Shown piece after piece: positions 1 to 8,362 of a stretch of DNA of 12,632 nt. This stretch comes from Ochromonadaceae sp. CCMP2298. Lineage: Eukaryota > Sar > Synurophyceae > Ochromonadales > Ochromonadaceae. Made by a program: the position numbers and the translations under genes. How positions within the stretch are numbered: position 1 is the stretch's first letter; every line of letters starts with the position of its first letter. The notes under the pieces were generated by a model. The model ran no database searches. It worked only from the letters and a program-made list of their open reading frames with translations, and had not been told where the DNA came from. Location of the stretch: contig MU634396.1 of the NCBI GenBank assembly GCA_026770595.1, positions 1 to 12,632 on the forward strand, in the 5' to 3' direction.

Positions 1-210
1 AAGTGTAAGTGTAAGTGTAAGTGTAAGGGTAAGGGTAAGTGTAAGTGTAAGTGTAAGTGTAAGGGTAAGGGTTGGGGTAAGGGTTGGGGTAAGGGTTGGG
101 GTAAGGGTTGGGGTAAGGGTTGGGGTTGGGGTTGGGGTAAGGGTAAGGGTAAGGGTAAGGGTAAGGGTAAGGGTTGGGGTTGGGGTAAGGGTTGGGGTAA
201 GGGTTGGGGC
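1..210. repeat. Phased G-rich hexamer array (AAGTGT / AAGGGT / TGGGGT)
   Basis: I count 35 consecutive six-base units with no insertion or deletion. There are 8 AAGTGT, 16 AAGGGT and 11 TGGGGT (the last ends in C). Order is structured: four AAGTGT plus two AAGGGT occurs twice at the left, followed by strict alternation of AAGGGT and TGGGGT, then runs of each. The units resemble telomeric words (TTGGGG, TAAGGG) but the array continues directly into ordinary sequence, so it is interstitial or intronic here. It lies downstream of the donor at 376 of the minus-strand gene, so it probably sits in that gene's intron, where the RNA would be C/pyrimidine-rich. The plus strand has many G-triplets and could form G-quadruplexes. 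Confidence 0.95.
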
Positions 211-376
211 GAAGAGTGTTTTTTTAAATGCTTTCCACAACATCTGCATGTCTGAGATGTATTGGTCAAGTTAGTATATAGCAATATTTTAGTAAATAGC
301 AGTTAGTATATAGCATTTAGTATATAATGCCAAAGCATCGTCTGCTACAATATAATAATATGATCCTACAACTTAC
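211..376 (-). other. Intron start of the left gene (AT-rich, partial)
   Basis: This stretch follows the exon end at 377 and begins, on the minus strand, with the strong donor GTAAGTTG (376 downward). It is AT-rich and contains three direct copies of a TTAGTATATA word (about 272, 303 and 318). No acceptor with a continuing reading frame is visible before the hexamer array, so the next exon must lie left of the window. If the donor is not used, the reading frame stops at once (TAA at 375-373). Confidence 0.5.
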
Positions 377-1828
377 CTAATCTGTACTGTGGATGCAGCT
401 GCTGCAGCAGTATCGGCTGCTACCTGAGCAGCAGCGGCTGCTGGACTGTTTGCAGCAGAGCGCTGCGCAGCCCGTGCTCGTACAGCGAGAGCAGCGAGTG
501 TGCCGGACTCCAGAGCCTTGGCGGACTTGAGCGCCTCCTCAGCAAGCTCAAGCACGCGAGCTGTGTCCAGCGCTAGGGCTAATGGCCGAACTGCCTCGTG
601 CTCATCACCCGCTATAAAGTCGGAGTGAAGGCAGGGCAGGTCGACAGCGATGCGACCAGCAGCTTTAAGACGAACGCAGTCTTCACACTCGAAGAGCGCT
701 TGCTGGCCCCAGTGCTCCTGCTTGGAGCAGCAGTACGTGCAGGCATTCCCAGATGAGGAGCTGCAGTGACCCAGCCCACAGAACTCCCACACGGCCTTCT
801 TATCCATGGCCGCTGTGGGCTGCATCAGGACTGCGCGTCCGCAGGGGAGTACGTAGGGCTTGCCCGTTGCATAGGAGCATGCCTCTCGTAGGCTAGGCAT
901 GATCATGCTGCCAGAGTGGATGGGGTTGTATGGTGTAAGAGGGATACAGTGTTAGTATAGAGTACATGTTCGTGTAACATGTAAAAGGAGGGACTTACCT
1001 CATGCAGTTGTCCATGTCGTCGGAGCCGGTGCAAAAGCCCCACACCGATACTGTCTCGGTGCTCTGAATACCCGCCCAGCTGTCTGGCCCGTCGGTAGGT
1101 GGGCTAGGACGGCCGCTGACTTTGGCTACATGGTGGCGCTCCTGGATCTTGATGGCGTGAGCGACGTAGCCAGTTCGGTTCTTTCAGAGGTTGGCCCCAT
1201 CCCCCGTGAAGCCGAAGGGGTACGGCTTCACCCCCTCCATGTCGTAGCTTCCGTCTAGCCCCGGGAGCACTCCATGCTGCTGCGCCCAGCCGCTCTCGTA
1301 GAGCAGCGTGTCCATGGAAGACTTGAACGGTAGGTAGAACATATTCGCATCGCGGTACATATTCGGGAAGAGCTCGGCCGCGGCGAACTCGGCGCGGCGC
1401 AAGCGCAGCTGCACGGCTGTTCTCCCGGGGAGCTCGCCCACCTCTCCCTTCTGCAGGCCAGGCTGCACCTGGCGGAACGCTTCGACCGTCTTCATGTTCA
1501 GATGGCTCATCTTCTGGTCGATCACTCGGAGCGCAACGTTGGTGGCGGAGAAGTGCGCGCCGGCATCTGTGTGCTTGCGCGACCGCTTGCTCTCTCTCTC
1601 CCTCTCAGCGTCCACAGCCACAGAGACAGCTCCAGCGACGATCTGCTGTGTGAGCAGAGCACGCCCCTCAGCATCCAGCAGCTTGGCCGTCCACCTGTCC
1701 TTCTGTACCTGGTGGTTCTTGGACGCAGCTTGCCGCTCGCCTCGCAACCAGCGCCCGTCAGCCTCCCGCTCGCCCTTTGTCGCGGCGACCTGCCTCCCAC
1801 GTCTCCGCACAGCAAACAGCATCGCCAT
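377..1828 (-). pseudogene. Unknown Cys-rich multi-exon gene with an in-frame TGA (partial)
   Basis: I do not recognise the family. Two exons share one frame: 1828-999 and 907-377, joined by a 91-base intron (998-908) with donor GTAAGT and acceptor CAG, phase 2. A second phase-2 donor at 376 suggests the gene runs off the left edge. The start is the first ATG (1828; another at 1822) after an in-frame TAG. The N-terminal part is basic with a short hydrophobic start. The middle carries SMDTLLYESGWAQ, DGSYDMEG and FGFTGDGANL. After the TGA (codon 215, 1186-1184) the frame stays open for 238 codons. The second exon has a Cys/His cluster (virtual residues about 320-354: C-x4-C, C-x2-C-C, H, C-x2-C) that looks zinc-binding, then an Ala-rich helical tail. 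VWGFC and VWEFC are similar short motifs before the two Cys clusters. The single stop could be a nonsense mutation (CGA to TGA at a CpG), an unseen splice, or readthrough. A transposon-encoded protein is possible but unproven. Confidence 0.55.
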
Positions 1829-2315
1829 AGCAACAACCAGGAGAAGAAACTCTAAACCGAGGCTCTAGTCTCGCCCAGCAGGAATTGTGAAGCTGGATGT
1901 GAGATGCGTCCCTCCAAATAATCAGAAACCGGTCTGCTCGCCAAGGTTGGCACTCGGTCCCCCATCCCGACCTGCCAAACAGCGCCGTCGGTGCGCACAA
2001 AACGAATAGGCAAATTTGTCTCACAAAATTCGTTTTTTACCAGGGGAAAATAAAAATACGCCCCGTAGCCCCTTGGTTTTTGATGGGAGAAATATGCTTT
2101 TCCGGGTTTGCCATTTTTTGCCCTCCGACACAATTTTCGGGAGACAGGCAGGGACCCCACCAAAGGGCTCTCTTTCTTCGTGAATTGTCTACTTCTAAAT
2201 AAGCGGCAAGGATCACGCTTGCAATTTTTGTGAGACTATCCTCTGCGCCAGATCGACAGGGAATTTTCTTGCGGATCGACAGGGTATCTTCTTGTTGGCA
2301 ACGGTTCCGTGGCTG
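1829..2315. promoter_or_regulatory. Divergent intergenic spacer / putative bidirectional promoter
   Basis: This 487-base gap separates the ATG of the minus-strand gene (1828) from the ATG of the plus-strand acetyltransferase gene (2316), so promoters and 5' untranslated regions for both should lie here. It is more AT-rich than the flanking exons, with T- and A-runs around 2030-2130. I see no convincing TATA box. Minus-strand open frames in it (for example 2163-1852) have no recognisable motif and do not join the downstream frame. The only clear internal structure is the 23-bp tandem duplication at 2251-2296. Confidence 0.5.
2251..2296 (+). repeat. 23-bp tandem duplication just upstream of the CBP-like start
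   Basis: Two adjacent copies begin with GATCGACAGGG (2251 and 2274) and continue with nearly the same T-rich tail. They end 19 bases before the ATG at 2316, so they lie in the 5' untranslated region or core promoter. Confidence 0.8.
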
Positions 2316-5300
2316 ATGAGTACTCCCTCTTCGACGAAGGAGGAAGGACAGCCGCTTCCGGATTCTGAAAATGACACAATCTCGCAGACTGCAGACGAAA
2401 TAAATACATATAAAAACGGTGGATCAGTAGAAAATCCAGACGGTGAGCTAGCTGCGGCGTCGGAACACGGTGCGATGCAAGAATCTGCAGGAGGAATTCA
2501 GGGTGAGTACCTCAGCACCCACTAGTACCTCTTGGCCGTCCCCAGGCCGATTTCGGTGCTCTTGACGACCATTTGATGCTTTAGATATCTCTTCCATGGC
2601 TATTACGAATTTTTTGCCGTGTCGAAATGTGCTTATGTGCGCAATGTGGACCTTGAAAAATTATGATTTGAGAGGCATGCCTGTGGGGATACTCTGTGTG
2701 TGCTATTACGCCCCTGGAAGCTCTACAGAGGCTCACCATGACTCGATAAAATTATCTGACACTATTCATAACCCCACTTGATGATCTTGTGCAGGTGAGG
2801 TCGCGGTAGGGGGCGAGGCGTTGGCTGGGGAGGGCGGCGCTGTGGAGAGCGGTCTCTCGGCAGGAGGGCAGTCGCTGGCCTTGGGTGTCGACGCCAACGC
2901 CCTGCTTAGCGCTCCTGGTGCCGCTGTACCCATGCAAAGTGGGAGTGGCCCTGTGTCGATGGGTTCTTTGATGGGTGGTGGTGGTGGTGGGGAGGGGGGC
3001 CCAGCGATGACAGTGGAGGGGGGTAGTATGGAAGTAGGCACACTGGGAGGACAGCTCAATGGTAAGCACTGCGCTAGCGACATTGTCCAACATTTCACTA
3101 ATCCCACTCCCACTCTGTTCTCTGCTCTCTGTTCTCTGTTCTCGTGTAGGCGAGGTGGCGGCCCACACGAACGGGATGTCAGGCACTTTGGAAGAGCTGG
3201 CTCCCACGTCTGAGGGCATGCCTATGGGTCAGTCGCCCGCAGCTGGCACCTCTCTCAACATTGTCCCCCAGGAGCCCTACAACGACAATGGATCTACTGA
3301 GTATCCCCCAATGGTGCAAAGTAGCGTGCCGATGCAGGTGCCTGGTGGGCCCTCCCTGAACCCTCAGTCCGGTCAGGCACAGCCGGGTCAGATGCGGCTT
3401 GTACCGCCACAGCAATATAGTAATAGTAACCCCCAGAACCCCCAGAACCCCCAGCAGCCTCAGCAGCCCCAGAACCAGAACTTACACATGACACAGCAGC
3501 AGTGGATGCAGATGCAACAGCGACAGCAACCTGGGGGCATGATGGCCAATGGGCAGCAGATGCAGCAGCAGCAGCAGCAGCAGTACATGCCGGGCACCAA
3601 CCAGCCCGCGTACATACCCCCCTCCTCTGGACAGCAGCCCCCCCAAGCCTCCTTCGCCGGCACCAAGTACCAAGCCAAGGACTGGCACAATCCCGACCAC
3701 GCGCCCACCCGTAACGGCATGGTGGAAGAGATCATAAAGCTGCTCAAGACGCGCCGCCCCAATGCCTCGGAAGACTGGCACGAGAAGCTGCCCCACATGG
3801 CGAGGCGGCTGGAGGACGCGCTGTACCACGAGGCCGCCAACCTGCTGGAGTACTCGGACCACAACAGCCTGAAAAGCAGACTGCAGCAGCTGGCCCTGTC
3901 GATGGGGGGGACCAAGGCGAACGGGAAGACAGCAAATGTAACAGACCGCGACCGCATGAACCAGCAGCGTCAGCAACAGCAGTACCAGCAGCAGATGCAA
4001 CACCAGCAACAGATGCAGCACCAGCAGCAGCAGCAGATGCAGCAGCAGCAGCAGTTTGCGCCGCAGGGCTACCAGCAGCGCCCAGCACAGCAGCAGGCTC
4101 CTGGACAGGGGCAGGCAGGGTACCCGATGCAGCAGGGGGGCAATTCCCAGCAGCAGCAGCAGCAGCAGTTCAATCAGCAGGGGATGCCAATGCAGGGGGC
4201 ATACATGGGTGCCAATGTGGACTATCAGCAGCAGATGCGCATGCAGGGGCAGATGGGTATGATGCAGGGGCAGATGGGCAATGCAGGCATGCACCCCAAC
4301 ATGCAGTACGCGGCGGGCACAGTGCCGGGTCAGATGAAGCCCATGACTGGACAGCCCATGGGAGTGCTGATGGGCGGCCCCCCACAGCAGGGCATGCAGG
4401 GGGGACAGGGCTATATGGGAGACGCTAACATGAACATGGGTGCGATGAACGGTCAAGGCATGGCAGGGCAGGGGATGCAGCAGGGGATGATGCTGCAGCA
4501 GCCCAATGGGTCGATGCTGGGAGGGGCGCCGGGGCAGCCGGGTGCTTCTGGCGGCGGGCACACGGAGGAGCATCGCAAGCAGGTGTTGAAGCAGCAGCAG
4601 CAAAGACTACTGCTGCTGCGCCACGCCTCCAAGTGCCCGCACGAGAATGGACAGTGCCCCGTGACGCCGCACTGCTGGAGCATGAAGAACCTGTGGAAGC
4701 ACATCATGAGCTGCAAGGATCAGGAGTGCAAGATCCCGCACTGCGTGTCTTCGCGCTATGTGCTGTCCCACTACTCCAAGTGCAAGGAGCAGACCTGCCC
4801 TGTGTGCGGGCCGGTGCGCGAGGCCATCAAGCGCAACTACGAGCGCAGGGATAGTACCGGCAAGGTGCGACCGCCCACCGGGCACCCCATGCCTGTGCAC
4901 CTCGCTCCCACGAAGGAGGACGGGCCCCCAGCTAAGCGCCAGAAGACTAAGAAGGAGAAGGTAGTGGAGGACAAGAACCAGCCCCAGACACTGGTGATCC
5001 GCTCCCGCGTCCAGGCGCCTAAGACCATCTACCCCCTGGACCCCATTTCCTGCGCGATCTACTCGTTCAAAGACGAAGACATCGAGTGTCACTTCAAGAC
5101 CATCCAGGAGGGCATGAAGCTGACCGTCGCCAAAATCAAGGACATGTGCAAACCTATCGTGGACGAGCTGCTCAAGGTGCCGCACTCCAACGCCATCTTC
5201 GGCGCACCCGTGGACCCCATAAATCTCGGCATTCCTGACTACTTCGACGTGGTTAAGGTGCCTATGGACCTGGGCTCCGTGCTGCGCCGCCTGGGCGAGG

Positions 5301-8300
5301 GCAGCTACCGCGACCTACACAGTGTGGTGAAAGACGTCCATCTGACCTTCGACAACGCCATGGCCTACAACGGCAAGTCCTCCGACGTGCACCTGATGGC
5401 CAAGTCCCTAAAGCGGGACTTCGACGTGCGCTTCCGCAACAAGGTTAACGAGTACGAGAAGCACCTCACAGTGTGCAGGGAGAACCCCGACTCGTGCCTT
5501 ATCTGCGGGGAGATCCAGCTGAACTTCGAGCCCCCTGTGTACTACTGCAACGGACCCTGCGCCCAGCGCATCCGCCGCAACAGTACAGTCTTCTCCAACA
5601 ACGCGAACACTGCGCACTGGTGCACTCCGTGCTTCAACCAGCTCAAGGAGCACGAGGAGATCCGCCTGCCTGAGTGCACAGTGACTAGATTGGAGCTGTC
5701 GAAGAACAAGAAAAAGCATTCGGAGGACAGCCAGGAGGGGTGGGTGCGCTGTGACGCGTGTGACAGGTGGGTGCACCAGGTGTGTGCACTGTTCAACAGC
5801 CGCCGCAACACGTCAGAGGAGGTGAGCTACGTGTGTCCGCCGTGCATCCGCCAGCAGCGCGCGAACAAGCCCGACATGTGCATCGTCAAGCCCACTACTA
5901 AGAAGATGTCCGCCAAGGATCTGCCTGCTACCATCCTCTCCTCCTTCCTCGAGAAGCGCATCTGCCAGCGCCTGGAGATCGCCTACCGCGAGACTGCGCA
6001 CAAGATGGGCATAAAGGAGCACGATGTGGAGAAGTGCCCCACCCTGATTCTGCGCCAGGTGTCGTGCCAGGACAAGAGCCAGGTGGTAAGGGAGGGGGTG
6101 CTGTCCCGGTACAAGGACAAGGACTACCCCGCAGAGCTGCCCTGCCGCACCAAGTGCCTGGTGCTGTTCCAGAAGATCGACGGCCAAGACGTGATCCTCT
6201 TCGGCATGTACGTGTACGAGTACGGCCACAAGTGCCCGCAGCCCAACCAGCGGCGCGTGTACGTGTCCTACCTGGACTCCGTGCACTACCTGCGGCCCAA
6301 GCAGTACCGCACACTAGTATATCACGAGATCCTCATATCCTACCTCGACTACGTGCGCGCTAGGGGCTTCCACACAGCGCACATTTGGGCCTGCCCCCCG
6401 CAGAAGGGCGACGACTACATTCTGTACGTACATCCAGCAGACCAGCGCACGCCCAAGCCCCAAATCCTGCGCGTGTGGTATGACGAGATGCTGAAGCGCT
6501 GCGTGGAGCGGGGCATCGTCTCGGAGGTGGTGGACTTCCACACGGAGTACCTGCTGGACCAGGAGAACGACGCCACCGTGCTGCCCTACTTCGAGGGAGA
6601 CTACTGGACCAACGAGGCTGAGGTCATCATCAAAAACCTCAAGGGGGGCAAGAAGGGCGCAGATGAGGACGCCTCGGGGTACAAGAACAAGCGCAAGGGG
6701 GTCACCAAGAACAAGCGTGGGGTTCGGGGAGAGCTCACTGCAGGGAAGATTGTGAACCCTGACCGAGACCCCGTGATGGCCAAGCTGGCGAGCATCATCG
6801 AGCCCATGAAGGACACCTTCTTCGTGGCCAGACTGCACCCCCGAGAGTCCGCGCTCAAGTGGGCGCAGCAGCTGCGGGACGAGCTGGACGCGGAGAAGCA
6901 GGGGGAGAGCAAGGCAGAGAAGGAGGAGAAGCTCAGAGATGAGGCGCTGGAAGGCTCTGACGTGCAGATGCCCGTGGGGATCAAGCGCACAGCGAGCATG
7001 GTGCAGGTTAAGGGGGAGGAGGGGGAGCAGGAGGATGACAAGGAGGACGAGGATGACTTTGCGATGGTTGCATCGGCCGTCGTGTCTGCGGAGATGGAGG
7101 GGGAGGTGGAGCAGGACGACGAGGTCGAGGTCAACGAGACGAGCGACGAGGGGGCGGAGGAGAAGAAGATCTCTGCGGAGGCAGCGGATGTAGTGAAGGA
7201 GGAGAAGGAGGAGGGGGAGACGGAGGAGACACCTGCACCAGGCACCCCTGCTTCCGCCGGAGCCACGCCTGCCAGTCGGGACACTCGCTCTACACGCAAG
7301 GTGGACGTTCGGGTGAAGCCTGAGGCAGGGGAGGGGGAGGGGGAGGGGGTCAAGGAGGAGGGGGAGGGGATGGACGTGGAGGAGAAGGAGCCAGAGGCTG
7401 AGGCAGAGGAGGTGGTCAAGGTGGACGTGTCCACCATCGAGGCCAAGGAGGAGGAGGAGGTAGGGCCGGCCTACGTGGTGTCCAAGTCCCCGGGGGAGGT
7501 GGTCAAGTCTCCCTCTGCTGTCGCTGCCACTGATGAGGGCACCTCTGATCCACCCCCTGTCTCTGATGTTGCTCCTGCTATAAAGGAGGAGATGGTGGAG
7601 GAGGGGTATGTGGCTTCTCTCATCATGGTGGGGCAGGACATGCCTGAGCTCACAGACGACACAGAGGACGTAGACGACGTGCAGGAGAACGAGCACTTCG
7701 AGACGCGCCAGTGCTTCCTCAACCTCTGCCAGGGCAACCACTACCAGTTCGACCAGCTCAGGCGCGCCAAGCACACCTCCATGATGGTGCTCTACCACCT
7801 GCACAACCCCGATGCGCCCAAGTTCGTGCCCTCCTGCACCGTGTGCAGTGTAGACATCCTCACTGGCATCAGACACAACTGCATGAACTGCGAAATCGAC
7901 TTCTGCTCCTCCTGTCTGTCCACTCTTGGCGGGAAGATCCACATTCACCCCCTGAGAGCCATACCCGTGGCCTCCTCCGCGCCTACGCAGCTGACCGAGG
8001 AGCAGCGCAAGGAGAAGCAGCGCTCCATGCAACTGCACATGCAGCTGCTGAGCCATGCCGCCAACTGCACCAACTGTGCGTCCAAGAACTGCCAGCGCAT
8101 GAAGGAGTTCCTCAAGCACGAGGCCAGCTGCCCCCTCAAGCAGTCAGGCGCCTGCAGGCTGTGCTCCCGAGTCACCAACCTGCTCAACGTGCACAGCCGC
8201 AGCTGCCGCGTGCCTGACTGCCGCGTGCCGCACTGCAACGACCTGCGCGAAACCGCCAGACGCATGAACCTCCGCCAGCAGCACATGGACGACCGCCGGA

Positions 8301-8362
8301 GGGAAAACATGAACAACGTTTACCACGCAGGCACACAGCCCGCACCCGCGCCAGAAGCATAG
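2316..8362 (+). CDS. HAC/CBP: p300/CBP (HAC)-family histone acetyltransferase, complete
   Basis: This is a nuclear coactivator lysine acetyltransferase of the KAT3 (KAT11-domain) family, which acetylates histones using acetyl-CoA. Exons are 2316-2502, 2795-3061 and 3150-8362, with GT-AG introns, both phase 1. The coding length is 5667 bases, giving 1888 residues ending in TAG. ATG 2316 is the first in-frame ATG after the TAA at 2196. Domain order: low-complexity Gly/Ser N-terminus; KIX about 327-405; Gln/Met/Gly-rich tracts on both sides; TAZ1 about 624-713 with Cys/His repeats; bromodomain about 825-915 (PMDLGSV, AMAYNGKSSDV with the acetyl-lysine Asn); RING-like Cys block from 934; PHD about 1016-1050 (WVRCDACDRWVHQVCALF); HAT from about 1076, with RRVYVSYLDSVHYLRPKQY, YHEILISYLDY, IWACPP (acetyl-CoA Trp) and RVWYDEML (catalytic-type Tyr); Lys-rich loop about 1317-1355; acidic insert 1383-1660; HAT C-terminus NHYQFDQLRRAKH; ZZ 1714-1753; TAZ2 about 1768-1857. 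Animal CBP has TAZ1 before KIX, and plant HACs lack the bromodomain, so this is a mixed architecture. An AATAAA follows 40 bases after the stop. Confidence 0.95.
2503..2794 (+). other. Intron 1 of the CBP-like gene
   Basis: This 292-base intron has donor G|GTGAGTAC and acceptor TTGTGCAG|GT. Removing it joins codon G|GT and keeps the frame, giving GIQ-GEVAVGG. The exon base pattern CAGG/GTGAG at the donor is nearly repeated at the acceptor (CAG/GTGAGG). No open frame inside it matches anything known. Confidence 0.85.
3062..3149 (+). other. Intron 2 of the CBP-like gene
   Basis: This 88-base intron has donor G|GTAAGC, a plausible branch site (CACTAAT near 3095) and a long tract of repeated TGTTCTC words before TGTAG|G. 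It is phase 1 like intron 1. Reading through it in the third-exon frame would give an alternative 1767-residue product from 3059, but the splice signals and the in-frame fit with exon 2 favour splicing. Confidence 0.88.
3410..4520 (+). repeat. CAG/Gln-rich low-complexity coding tracts flanking KIX
   Basis: The coding sequence is dominated by Gln, Met, Pro, Asn and Gly on either side of the KIX domain (KIX itself about 3674-3910). Two pure runs of seven CAG codons lie at 3563-3583 and 4148-4168, and a dense interrupted CAG stretch lies at about 3959-4060. Such tracts are typical of disordered coactivator regions and are prone to length change by slippage. Confidence 0.9.
6842..7675 (+). repeat. 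Acidic low-complexity insert in the HAT domain (GAG/GGGGAG-rich)
   Basis: This part of the third exon codes for residues 1383-1660, rich in Glu, Asp, Val and Lys with GEGEGEG-type runs built from GGGGAG units (about 7325-7372). It separates the LHP end of the FFVARLHP strand from the FETRQCFLNLC / NHYQFDQLRRAKH segment that is close by in plant and animal relatives. The frame stays open throughout with no splice pair evident, so it appears to be translated. Confidence 0.85.

Noticed and set aside
1-210. A true chromosome end (telomere)
   Set aside because: The G-rich strand runs toward the interior from the left edge; at a left chromosome end the plus strand should read C-rich. The three mixed words also do not form one canonical repeat.
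1184-1186. Reassigned TGA codon (variant nuclear code)
   Set aside because: Only one TGA is seen in one uncertain gene. The two well-supported genes end in TAG and use ordinary codons, which gives no support for reassignment.
1494-1868. Plus-strand open frames opposite the Cys-rich gene (1494-1868 and 1502-1855)
   Set aside because: They are low-complexity Ser/Arg/Leu shadows of the minus-strand coding frame, with no motif or splice logic.
1852-2163. Minus-strand 103-residue open frame in the divergent spacer
   Set aside because: It is AT-rich, has no recognised motif, ends before the downstream start and is in a different frame. No clean splice joins it to the 1828 exon.
3482-4603. Long minus-strand open frame of 373 residues opposite the CBP gene
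   Set aside because: It is a Leu/His-rich antisense product of CAG-repeat coding sequence, a known artefact of such repeats.
6314-8119. Minus-strand 601-residue open frame opposite the HAT and acidic region
   Set aside because: It is Leu/His/Val-rich with no domain. It mirrors the GAG-rich codons of the real gene, which shows clear HAT, ZZ and TAZ2 motifs on the other strand.
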